A stretch of DNA of 64,000 nucleotides from Xiphias gladius (lineage: Eukaryota > Chordata > Actinopteri > Istiophoriformes > Xiphiidae), in the NCBI RefSeq assembly GCF_016859285.1, contig NC_053422.1, positions 8,929,501 through 8,993,500 of the forward strand. The letters run 5' to 3'. The translations under genes and the position numbers were made by a program. How positions within the stretch are numbered: the first letter of the stretch is position 1; every line of letters starts with the position of its first letter. The notes under the pieces were generated by a model, which was given only the letters and a program-made list of their open reading frames with translations, searched no databases and was not told the origin of the DNA. Below are positions 1 to 11,626 of this stretch, in pieces.

Positions 1-3000
1 GGTTTCTCTTCAGGGCTGTAGGTTCGGAAAGGCCTCCTGTTTCCCCCTGACTCTTTCGGTGAGCGTTTTGACCGTCCTGGAGCTGGCCTGGGGCTTCCAC
101 AGCCCTGGAACACCTGGGGTAAACAACAACAACAAAGCAACATCAGTGTAAACAGCTGTGTCACAAGAGCATCTTTATAATCATATCATTACCATAATAA
201 GAGTTCCCATTCTTATTTGATAAGATAATGAAATATCCACCTTCAGATGTTCCTACAGTGACACAGTGATAGTTAGTGATTTCTTAACTTTTCTCACAAA
301 AGCCCTTTGACAACACTTAGAGCAAGACTAAAAAGAAGTTGCTGCTCCCCACGAGCCTGCTGAAATGATTCCATCTTGTTACGGCATTATGTGCCCTACG
401 AACCAACCAAACAACAAAAAACGCCTAGATGTGCAAGGGTCATCATCAATAACTGTTTTTTAAGTTAATGTAAGAGTTAGAGTGGCGAATGAACACTGAG
501 AAAGGAGCTCTGGCTACAGAGACCGTGTCTACAGCCACCATAATCCCCCTCTGTTAGTGAGAAACAGCAGAAACACAAAGCTGAGCTGTAAAGGAAGGAG
601 CTGCCTGTTCCTTAAAGCCCCGCTACCACAAACCAGGAGCTTTTCTATTTCTATCGAGATGTGGGTGTCTCTCTGGTGTATTAGCTCCTGGGATGGCTGC
701 CATATTTTAATTATACTGTGAGGCTGTCATGCTCTCTGGGTATAATTCCTGTAATTTTGACTGCATGTTGTCTCATTAAGAAGATTAAAATTAGAAGAAA
801 CAATAATCAAGATTATAGTTTTGACTTGAAAGAGTGATATTTTGAAGACGGTGGATGATAATTTTTATGCAGTCACAAGGGTTCAGTAAATACAAGATGA
901 TGCACTATTTCTGCCAAATTCTGGGAAAGCGATGAAAATGCATTTTATTTTTCCTCTTTATATCCACATCGTCTACTAGTGCCCTCGTTCTTACCTTAGT
1001 GGAGATGGTGACACTGTTTTCCTGCATGTGCATGATGGCCTCTGACACTTTCACAGAGATGGAGTCAGCCGCAAGCTCCATGTTGAATGGCCCCTCCAAC
1101 TTCTCTGAAACCTGGTAGAGAGCATCTGATAGAGGGCAGAGGGAGAGACAGAAATCAAGATGGTAGGGTGTTGAAATGTGCTATGACCACATTCACCCAA
1201 ATTCTTACTGTCCTGTTATACAAGTTAAAAAAAAAACTAAAAAAAAACTCTATGGTTGGTGGCATATTGTAGACCCTGATAAACATCAAGACAATGGTTC
1301 CCTGTGTCTGGAATCTCTCACTGGCTAACCAGCTAAAGAGATTTGATTTACGTCTGTTCATGAGGTGTTCAGGAGGATCAGGAAGCAATTCAACATTATA
1401 TAAAAGAGGAAAAGAGAAAAGAACGGTGGTTGGAGAAAAAGGTACATGAGGGTAAAATGGGCTTGGGAGCGGTAGACATGGATGGAGTGATGAAAGGTGA
1501 GAGAAGGCACTGCACATGAAAAGAAAGAAAATGCAGGGAATGTGTGGGTTTGATGAAAGGGGAAAGGAAACACAGGAAGACAGATCAATTGAGAAGGAGC
1601 AGTGAAGCATGAATGATTAATGGAGGGGGAATTCCTTAGGGGAAAAGGAAGTGGAAAGTAAATGAGTTACAAAGGAGCAATAACAGGATTCTTCTTTTAA
1701 GGTATGCTGACTTTAATAATCAAAATAATTCAGAATGCAGTTAAATGTCATTTAGGTCATAACTTCTTCTTTCTTAAGGATCAAAAATCATCAAAACCAA
1801 GGATATTGTGGCTCTTCGTAGTGTGGGTGCTTTAGCTGAAGCACATAATATAGTTAATCCAAAAAAATATAAAATATGTCATGCACCTGACCCTATACCC
1901 AATTAAAACCGTATTAGGATGTATTGTTCATCCTCCCCTCACCCACCAATGAAACTGTTCCATTCGGTGTCCAGGTCGGCCTGATTGGCCAAGCAGCCCT
2001 TCATCACATTAAGGCACAGGGAGTGGCAGGGCCGCAGGGAGGGCATGCCCCGGCACAGCGGGCAGTACCACTGACGCATCAGGCCACGCACACACTCTGA
2101 ATCTGCAGTCAACTGAAAAACAGAGCCGTGGGATTAAGGGCAGAAAGAATGAGAAAGAGAGGACAATATTAACATTAATATTACTGTTAAAGGGAACTTT
2201 GCGTGTCGGCAGCTCCAGAAGTCAACCGCTGTTAGAGAACTTTGATTGCTTGGAAAACCAGCACTTTCATTTGATCTTACAGTGATCCCACATCGCTGAG
2301 TCCAGCTTTCGTGACACCGTGCGTTTTCACTGCCGAGACTTGTTTGTTTTTTTTGCTCTCGAGGTTCGGTTGAGATCTTGATAATTACCTTGATCATTTA
2401 ATTTGAGCAAACGTGGTTAAGCTAAAGGATCTCAACTGTGCCTTTGTTTTGAGAAGAATTATTACAAAGAGAAACTCTTCCGTACTGAAGCATTTTTTTA
2501 TAGAGGACAACAGGAATTGTATATTCAATTAACACAAAAATGACATCTTGGATTAAATATGTAATTCAATATGAGTATGATGTAGCTCTACTGAAGTGCT
2601 GAAACAAGCAGACACTGAATACGGTACAACTACCAATAAGAAGCACTCACTTTCGTTGCTTTGTTAACAATATCCCGACCAGTAGCCAAGCCCTGAGATA
2701 GTGCTCTGGCTGCAATGAAAGCCCTGGACACCTGAATGTGAAAGTACAGAATAAGATCAGTCACAACTCAACATGCCAGCTCAACATCTGTCGTCCTTCA
2801 TAACTGTACAGTTATAATGGAGCAACACCAGCCATGCGTTTTCTGTGTCCATATCAACAATGTATGATTTTATCACGAGGCACACACTTGTACGCGCAGT
2901 TTGCGGGGCACATCTCCAAACGGCTGCAGCTGCTCAGCGTGTTTGCTGACACACTCCAGGTAGTCTTCACTGAACTGATACTGGGGATTGACGAGAGAGA

Positions 3001-6000
3001 AGACCCGCTCCACCAGTCTGGACCAGAAGTCTGACAGAACCTCTGCCAGGCTTACACTGCCCCCTGTGGGCAAAAGATCAACTATGAGCACCTGTCACCA
3101 TATGATATTTGTAATCTGAAAAAAAAAAATCATGTTCCTGTAGGGATTTCTGAAAGAGAGCATGGTATTAGGGGGCATTTCAGCGGAGAGGATGTATGCT
3201 GATCCAGAGGACTGAATAAGGCTGTAGGATGTTCAAGCAATTTCAAGGTTTTTCAGGAAAGCAAGTACAGGTAACAATGAGACAAATTTACCTGACTTTT
3301 GTTAGACAGTGTCTGTCACACCCATGGCACAAGGTGAGAAATTGGACACAGCTGGCAAGATAGCCCTGTTAACTTCAGCAGCGTGGGAATTTTCATTTTT
3401 GGGTGAACAATTTCTTTATCTGTTAAAAAGTTATTGTACCCTGTAACAGTAGCACCATTCTGTTGAGTGAAAGTTCGTGCAAAATACTGTAATAAAATTT
3501 TTTAATTTTTAAACCAACTACAAAAAAATGTTTTCTGCTTCTCTGATTTCTATATATAGCCTATTAAACACAACACAATAACATGTTAATAATAACACAT
3601 GATGCGTTTAGTGTGCTGCACGATTTTTCCTCATTTCTTCCTTTAAATGTGCTTGGGTGCTTGTCAGTCTCTGTACATTTGAATACCGGCAGACAGATTC
3701 TGTACATGCAACTCTCCAATCTGTAGTCTACTATACAGCCTCAAATTAGCCATCCATGCTGTTTGGCAGACAAAGACAGTTTGACTAAGCAGCAACAGCC
3801 TGCCGACAGACTCGCCAGCGAGCGGCTGTCATGCCAAAACACAGTGATCCAGAACAGAAATAGAAACAGTCTGGCGTCCGTGGGATTCCAATTCTCTCCC
3901 TTTTTTTTCTTTTTCTCCAGTTCTTCTTGGCATTTCAATACTCCTCAAAAGACAATACTGCCTCTTCACTGCTGTCCCGAGCTGCTCTGGATTTACCACA
4001 ACAGGGGCATGGACTGATAAAACCAAACTAAACTGCCAGTGCAAGAAGGTATCATCGCAGCGCCATCTTTGACCGGACCGCTACGCCTTTCGAAAATACT
4101 TCTCTGCATTTATTCACTCACTGTAGTGCTGATAGAGCCCCGTGTGGTGCAAAAACCCAGTAGTGCAGAACCCAAGTTGCTTGCCTGAATAAATGTCTTC
4201 TGACATTTGGTTGTTTTAGCATTTAATTTAAACTTAGTGCAATCAAATATAGAAGATGTTTTTTCATGATACTAATTCAGAGAGCGTCTGATGAAAGTCA
4301 GTGGAAGGTAGATTAACTTGGGTTTTAAATACTGCCCTCTAACTGCCTAAAACGTCCAAAGCTCCTTTTGTTTTTTAAGACTGTTTTTGGCATTTTGACT
4401 TTATTTGACATTTCAGAGTGGAGAATAACAGACAATATGGGAAAAGAGCAAGGAGCAGACATGCAAAAAAAGGGGCCACAGCTGGGATGGTGGACATTGT
4501 TACACAGTATGCATCTAAGACCACTAACCACCAGTTAGTGTACCACCAACTGGTACCACTTTGCAAAGACTATTAGAGCATCTAAATTTAATAAATCATA
4601 ATTGGAGTTTCTTTTTTTGAAATCTCATCTTCTATTAACAGCGGCTGAAGTGGATTAGGTCACTGAACGAACCAGAATAATATCTGCGCATTTCCACAAA
4701 CAGCTCCTGGAAGACATGTGCATTCTGGGTGAAGAGCCGGCCGTAGGTCTTGGTAAACATCTGGTTCATAGACTTCTCTGACAGGTCTATAAGCTCTCTG
4801 AAGAACTCTGCAGAGAAACGGGAAAAAAAGCAGATAAGATATCAATCCGGCACCCACCTTCTTTTCCTCTAATATTATAGGCAGGTTTCTACGTAGGCGC
4901 TCAGACACCCCCCTCCCCTCCCTACCAGATTAACAGCTCATAGGGACAGTTACATCAGATCCTGCACACTGGTAAATGTGTGTAACAACATGTACTGTAT
5001 TTAAAATCCATCTTGAAGACTCATATGCAGTCTCCCACTCCTTCAGCATTTTTAAATGATTCATCACTTACATTATATAAAAGGATGAGGAGGGGAAAAA
5101 ACGGTCTTAGCAGTCCACAGCAGGTAGGAGGAGAAAGTGTAAATTCAGCCCTGTGCTGTGGCTGCCACAAACCTGCAGGCGTTCATGCAGGATTTGAGAC
5201 AATGTGGACCAAATTCTGCAAAAATCAGACAGTCATTAAAGCTGCCTGGGTAGGTTTCCTACACTGACCATTTGTTTAAGGGGGGCACAGTTTACTGGCC
5301 ATGGGTTGTCTTATTCAGCCTGCGGAAACGGTTTTATAATGTCTTCTGTAGCTCTGGAGGGAGCTTTGTAAACTCTTAAAAAAATAACAAAACTCTGATG
5401 ACGTCATAGTGATGTCATCGGGGTTACCTCAGCTTCAAGACTACAGGTTTTTAACGTAAAGCCTGGGATACAAACTGGAGGTGTGGGGACTCAAAGGTGT
5501 GGGCAGGAAGAGTGCAATTAAAGACCACACCTAGTTGCATTATGGGAAATGTAGGATTCAGTGTCTCTGGAGCCTCAGGGACTAATGTCAGGATATCTCG
5601 GCCTCTGATGCTTCAACTGTGACCATTAATTTTTCTAATCCGTATCTTGTGGGTCCCCCAACTTTATGAATTTGCAAAAGCTGTCACAGTCTGGAATATT
5701 CTTTTGATGTCAGCAGTTCTCATGCGCTGATTAAATATAAATGTGAATCATACATCTTTGCAATATGTATGCAGTGTAGTGCTTTTAGCTGCCAAAGTCA
5801 ATTTTGTGGCACAGATATTTGACCATCTGAGAGGAACTGTGCAGTAAGAGATCGTAAATAAGTTTTTACTCCGCTGTCACTCATTGCTGCTAACTTGGTA
5901 GACAGGGGAGTGTGAGATCTAGACAAACCAAGTGCAGTTTATGTTCCTTTTTTCCATCAAATGTACCCTCTTCAAGAAGAAGAATTATTTTTTTTAACCA

Positions 6001-7001
6001 GTTTTAAACCAGGCTATGTCCCCATTAAACATAATTAATAACTATACAATCCTCTGTGTCAGCCTCTCACCATCAAATCGGCGGTGTCTCTGGGTGAAGG
6101 TAGTCAAAAGGAACTGGCTGTTGTCTTCGATGGCTTTGAGGAAGTCCCTCTCGCTCTGCAGGGCCAGTGTCTCCTCCATCTGACTGGAGCAGCAGGTGTA
6201 GTCCTGAGGACAGAGCCGCAGGTGCTCACCTGGAAAGTAAAACCAGGCCAGCAGAGAAAGAAAGGTTAGGACCAATCACGCCCCTAGAAACCTATGTGGA
6301 TAAATTCGATTTTTTTGGTTTAATCACAACATAATGTATAATTATATGCTATTGCTTTGGATCTGTATAGTAATCATGTTTTTGTAAAGCGCTTTGGGCT
6401 GCATTTCTACATTAAAAGGTGCTACAAAGATAAAGACATTATTAATACCTCCGCAAAAACCAAGACCTATTCTCAATACCGTCACTGGGTTTATTACCAG
6501 ATCAAAACAGATGTTTTTAGTGAAAGAGTCAATTCCTCCACTTATGAGTCTGTTCTGTTCCTGTAGGGAAATCTTATCAAAGATGAGCTTGTGATAGAAA
6601 ACTGTGAATTCCATGCATGAATTATTCAGCTTCAATCCGTCTTTCTTTGTCCGCTCAGGTTGGGTCTTTAATATGTCAGAAGTAATGATATGCAAACGAC
6701 AACCAGGAGGGGGAAGTAACACACAGCTTTCAAAGAAGGTGTAAAGGTTTGAATTCTTTATTTCTATAATTTTACATACATGAATATTACTGCAATGAAT
6801 GCAGTTGAAAGTCCCATTCCCAACTCCACCCTCGCTGATGTTCCCCTCTGCCTCTTTTGTTCTCTCCGTGTGTCTCACTATTAGCCCTCTCTCATCCCTT
6901 TATTTCCATTTCTAAACTGCCTCTCTTCATCCTTTGCTCTCCCAGCCATCTGCTCCCCTGGCCCACGGGACAGTGAGCCAAGACTCAGGCAGCGATGGCC
7001 C

Positions 7002-7097
<96 letters not shown>

Positions 7098-7237
7098 CAA
7101 TAAAAACTGCAGTTTTCTCAGTCACTCATGCACAGGGCTGAATTGCCTCAAAGTAAATCCTCTGCATTTTTTTTTTTGCAAAGATTTTACTCATAAATGT
7201 TAACTCTTAACATTGAAAGCTCCATGTCTGTCTTTGG

Positions 7238-7328
<91 letters not shown>

Positions 7329-8369
7329 CATCATCATCATCATTCCCTTTTACATGCAAAGCTAAACCGCCAAGAAGTAGGTTACGTCTTGAGTTACTCA
7401 AGTGCTCCGTCATGTGCTCACATGGTCAGACATTCATATCTTGACAAATTTCTGCTCAGAATCTGCTCCTTCCTCCTCTCCTCTATCCCACCTCCGTACC
7501 AAAACTTCACATTATCCAAAATCCAACTGTGTGATGCCCTTTCATTCAGCAGATAAAATTAATCCCAGTGAACAGAGCCTATGGGTATATGCAGGGATTG
7601 AACAGTAGACCAGTAGGCAGCGACTAATTAGGGGCGAGGTTCTTTGTTGCACCGGTGTTGGCAATTTGCTCATCCCCTTAATCATCCTATTTAAACAGCA
7701 CAGAGGGGAGAAGGGGGAGGGTGTTATTTGTTTTATACCAACCCGGTATTGTTTGTCTTGAGGAAAACGCACCATGATGTTCCTACAGTGTGTTTCTGGT
7801 GCTTATTAGTGAGTTTTCAGCCCCCCCTGTACTTTCTGATATCACTTTCCTACAGTGATTTGTAGTGTGTCTGTGGTATTTAGATGTATTTTTCTGCTAG
7901 AATATTGATTATAATGTTCCCATAATGATTTGTGGAGAGTCCGTGTTGCTGCCCATAGATTTTCTGGTGACCTTAATGTGCATAATGATATTTTAATCCC
8001 TGTTGAGACAAACTAGAGCCTGCTGACTCACCTACATCTCTGATGCTAGATGTATCTCACAATTTATTAGTATGGACTTGAATTAGGCACACATTTCTCA
8101 CAATATGACGGCGGGACTGTTCCGCTCGAGTCCCCAAAAACTGTCTGTCTGTGTCACTTGTCCCCGCCGCAGGCTAGATGCGGAGTCTTACCGGAGATTT
8201 GAGTCAGCGGAGCGGTGTCCGTGCCGTACCCCTTCACCGCGTACACCTGCCGGGTCTCGGCGCAACTCCTCCCCGCCGCAGCCACGGGGCTCCGTGCCCC
8301 CGACAGGGCTGCGACCGTGCAGAGCAGCACCAGCAGCGGGTACCCGGGGGAAGACAGGCGGGCATCCAT
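1..8369 (-). CDS. gpc2: Glypican-2 (partial; 3' end beyond the left edge)
   Basis: Heparan-sulfate proteoglycan core protein, normally GPI-anchored at the cell surface, where glypicans modulate morphogen signalling. Eight exons are visible in transcript order: 8369-8192, 6229-6071, 4807-4673, 3063-2888, 2731-2651, 2112-1947, 1125-995, 113-1. All joins keep frame, giving about 379 residues. The ATG at 8369 precedes a hydrophobic signal peptide ([14 protein letters not shown]). The glypican cysteines are present: [47 protein letters not shown]. Exon 8 starts at residue 343 and carries RSKR at 356-359, a convertase-type site where glypicans are often cleaved. The glycosaminoglycan sites and GPI signal lie off the window. 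gpc2 rather than gpc1/4/6 rests on the GPF.MEL.A.SI.VK.SE segment and on stag3 being head-to-head next door. Introns of 1-2 kb hold microsatellites and a LINE/SINE-like tail. Confidence 0.87.
6383..6444 (+). repeat. LINE/SINE-like 3' tail fragment in gpc2 intron 1
   Basis: The stretch reads AAAGCGCTTTGGGCTGCATT and then a GTGCTAC...AAAGATAAAG run followed by ATT units. This resembles the conserved 3' tail shared by many teleost L2-type LINEs and their SINEs, which end in 'GTGCTATAAAATAAA' followed by short tandem units. The family assignment is from memory and needs a repeat library. Confidence 0.5.
7002..7093. repeat. (CA)n microsatellite, gpc2 intron 1
   Basis: An almost uninterrupted AC dinucleotide run of about 90 bp. 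It creates artefactual Thr-His and Cys-Val reading frames on the two strands. Confidence 0.97.
7241..7326. repeat. Second (CA)n microsatellite, gpc2 intron 1
   Basis: A second pure AC run of about 85 bp, some 150 bp from the first and in the same orientation. It is followed by a short (ATC)n stretch at 7329-7342. Confidence 0.97.
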
Positions 8370-8820
8370 CCTCGCCGCAGGACTCAAAAACCCACACGGG
8401 CGTAGGGGGACGGGTTCCTGTAGCCTAAAAACAGACTATGGCTGCAGCGGCTTATAAATGAGTGAATAACTGTCCGGTTCAGGCGAACGCAAAAGTAAAA
8501 AGAGTAACAGGGTCCCAAATCGTCAGTCTGTCAAAAACAGTCATAGTTTTCTCCGATAAGTGCAAAGAACGGATGCACCCGGACTGGGTTTTTACATCAC
8601 ACACGTGTTTCCATCGAGCGGGTCCGGTTTGTCCGTCCTTCCCTGGGAGAGCCGCTGTTGTAAGTACATGCAAAGGGAGAGTGAACGGGGCACTCCCGTT
8701 CCTCAGCATCCTCCAACGAACTCCGTCAAGACCCACGAGGGGTGGCAGGACGATACCGGAAAAGCGTCCCTTTTCAAAATACGAGCGCGGGCTAGTTTAT
8801 TTGGGTGGCATTGTTTCAGT

Positions 8821-9400
8821 CAGGTAAATTCAAAGCCCTTTATTCCGACAAGATGTACAAATACACAAGGCGATATATTTTTTTTTTTAAAAGGGGAAAA
8901 AAGACACTTTATTAAATACACTCAGCTAAAATTAATGCAGTCTACTAAAAACAGTCCTGCAATTAACCCTCCCTTTAATGAAGGCTATAATGTGCAGTTT
9001 TTTATTGAAACTGTTGGAGATGTGCTGTTTCAATTGATTATTTTTGGGGGATGTAGTGTGTGTGTGTGTGGTGCTGTGGAGCTGTACTATACTGAGAGGC
9101 GTTTTCTGTTATTCAGCCTACCCCCATTGATATAAACGGGGCGGACGGAATAATAATACAAACATCTGTCAGCACGATGAATTAATTCAACAGCACCGCA
9201 AACTATAGTCTCCAAAATAACCACAAAGTTGAATCAACACCAAACAATCAATGGGAGTAATTTATTTCAGGACTGTTGTATTAAACTGCATTGCTTTTAG
9301 CCAGGTGTACCTAATAAAGTGCCAATTTACTACTTTTTTTTTTTAAATTGCCTTGTGTATTTTTACATTGTTTCAGAATAAAGGGCTTTGAATTGCCCTG
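8821..9400. mobile_element. Non-autonomous DNA element with about 60-bp terminal inverted repeats
   Basis: The left end (from 8821) reads CAGGTAAATTCAAAGCCCTT. The reverse complement of the right end (to 9400) reads CAGGGCAATTCAAAGCCCTT. Similarity continues on both arms through ACAAATACACAAGGC / AAAAATACACAAGGC and a poly-A/T block, giving about 60 bp of matched inverted repeat. The interior has no coding capacity but contains GTGTACCTAATAAAGTGCC, which I associate with a widespread fish repeat. No clear target-site duplication is visible. It lies about 450 bp upstream of the gpc2 start. Confidence 0.75.
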
Positions 9401-10270
9401 TATTTAATTTAATAAAAGGCAGTGGCTAATAGCAAAGTTTTCATCTTCTAAAAATTCTGTGTATATTGTTCTTTTCAATATTGTTTTTATATTGGAGGAT
9501 CAATTGTTTTGTTTTTTTTTGTTTTTTTTTTAAAAAGGTAATACAGCAATCTAAATATCTTTGCATTTTAGAAGAGCTGAATTTATAGCTAGGGATAGAT
9601 GTTGCCAACAGTGTCTACTATAGTTGTTCTAAAATATGGTTTGCAGTATCCCAGTAGTTGCAGCCAAAGTTACTGTTTTTGTATTCGAGGTGAGCAAGTG
9701 TCAGATGAGACGTCCATCAAACTCAGAATGAGAACAAGGAGAGGGCCAGTTAGGAAAGGTGGTTGAGGTGTCTAGAGGGCCCAAAAAATTGTAGCACAAC
9801 CAGTTATAGACAGTTTCATGAAGGATTGTATAATCTGTGTTGACCCGTTCACAAAAATTGCAAATTATTGCCTTGGTGTGAAAGGTGTATAAGTCTTTAT
9901 TGCATTTATTATTAAGTAGCTTAAGATATTTTACCATTGTTTTTTGTGACAGTTTCAGAAGATTTGTCACCGTTTAAATGTGATGCACCAGAAGTGACAG
10001 AAAGGAAAGAGCTGAATTGGAGCTGTATAATGAGAATGTTTTATCAATAAGTCACTCTAGTACAACATATAAACTCCAGTGATTCTGCTATGGTTAAAAA
10101 GTTTTACAACGATGCTGCAACACTGTTGGGCACAATATAAAGGGTTTTTTTTTCAGTACAAATTTGATCTTGTAGTTTGCACCATTATCACACAGGCAAT
10201 ATAAAAAGGAAAGACTTATTTATATAATTATATTCAGAACTAATCCCATTGAGGGTTTAATGTGTTATGC

Positions 10271-10545
10271 CCCTGCGCATGGATGGATTGCTCAATGGGC
10301 CTATTGGGCACAGGCCCGGGGGTCCAAGGGTGAAGGGGGGCCCCTGGCCGAGAGCCTCTGCTTGGAAGTGACTGTTAATATTTCTTGTTGGTAAGTTAAT
10401 CAAACGACAACAAAAAGACTCAAATCGACCACAAAGAGACTCGAGATGACAGCAAAGAGAGAAAGCAAAGCCATTGGAGGAGGGTTGGGGGTCCTTTTTC
10501 TATGCCCATGCCTCCATTGTCTCATAATCCGTCCGTGCCCTTGCG
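10271..10545. mobile_element. Short non-autonomous DNA element, hAT-like
   Basis: The ends form an imperfect short inverted repeat: GCGCATGGATGGATT on the left against GGGCACGGACGGATT as the reverse complement of the right end. The interior carries GGGCCTATTGGGCACAGGCC, then a GGGGGGCCCC block and a degenerate CACAAAGAGACT run. I recall this combination from a dispersed fish repeat. There is no transposase frame. Confidence 0.5.
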
Positions 10546-10961
10546 TCTTTCTTGCCGGGAAACGTTGTGAAGCAATCCATATTTTATTTTGAAGGAACGG
10601 ACCAGAAGTTGTGCGTTTCACCGGTTTGACTCTGGTTGGTTTGACTCTGGTCAGAGCTCATCATACACAGAACAATGGACCGTGCAGAGGGCCGACAGGG
10701 GAGAGAGGGGTTAAGGGAGCCTGCGGTGGCGCGTTGGGGAGCAGCTGAGCCCACCACCTCAGGGTCCTAAAAACGAACAGACAGACAGACCTGGAGTAGA
10801 CAGTCTGCAATACAATATATGATAGTTAATATAGAAATTTATAGATGAAAAATCCATATCGAGGGTCAGGAAAATAAATGTTTGGCGGGTGTTTTCCTAT
10901 ATTCATGTATTCAGCAGGGGTTTAATTAGAATGGAATAAATGACAAGTGTATTAGGAATGA

Positions 10962-11064
10962 CCAATGATAAACAAGTGACCCTCTTGAAGGACCAATCAC
11001 CTTCTGAGCTGAAGAGGCGCTGGCCAATCAGCATCCAGAATCACTTTGCATACTTTTGCGCGCC
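10962..11064 (+). promoter_or_regulatory. Putative stag3 promoter: three CCAAT boxes and an E2F-like site
   Basis: CCAAT boxes on the plus strand start at 10962, 10993 and 11024, exactly 31 bp apart. TTTTGCGCGCC, an E2F-type motif, follows at 11054-11064. The block is about 560 bp upstream of the stag3 ATG, so a long 5' UTR or a noncoding first exon is implied. Regularly spaced CCAAT boxes bound by NF-Y are characteristic of cell-cycle promoters. The link to stag3 is inferred from position. Confidence 0.6.
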
Positions 11065-11626
11065 TTCGTATCTGACCCGGTCATCACGGGAGATTAAAAA
11101 AAAAAAAAAAAAAAATCAGCGTTAAACCAAATACGCCTCTCAAGAAAGGAAGATACTGCTTAGTAATTGTACTATCAGGTGGTAAAATTACGTAATCAGT
11201 TTGCTATTAATAGTTGTTGATTAATTTGATCGTAGTAAGTATCTGGATACTGTCTTAAAAGCTAAAGTTTCTTTTAATCTAGCGATCATCTGCAAATGGG
11301 TGTTGTTCGTTAGCAACCCATGATTTCTTTAGCAAAGATTTCGTGACATTTGTGTTATGGTATGTCTGTCAAACTTGTCTGTTGGTGAGACTTATAAGTT
11401 AGGTTAATTTTGGTTGACAACGTCTGGTAATGGACGTCTGAAATACTGTAAAGTAGGCTGTGAACGTAGCTAGCTAATGCCAGGGTTTATCTAAGTTGCT
11501 AGCTAGTTTTGGTGTTGTGGCTAACATTAACTCTGTCTCCTCTCTCCGCCGAAAAAGTGCTAGCAAAGACCAGCTATCCAGCAATTCAAAATCATCTTAC
11601 AATCCCCGGAGCCTCTTAAACCCCAA

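Noticed and set aside
6342-6878. 178-residue open frame on the minus strand in gpc2 intron 1
   Set aside because: No domain, and its end runs through a LINE/SINE-like tail on the opposite strand. It lies between two well-supported gpc2 exons.
6881-7413. Thr-His and Cys-Val repeat proteins
   Set aside because: Pure artefacts of CA/GT microsatellites.
8560-9135. 191-residue frame upstream of gpc2
   Set aside because: It crosses into the inverted-repeat element and has no recognisable domain.
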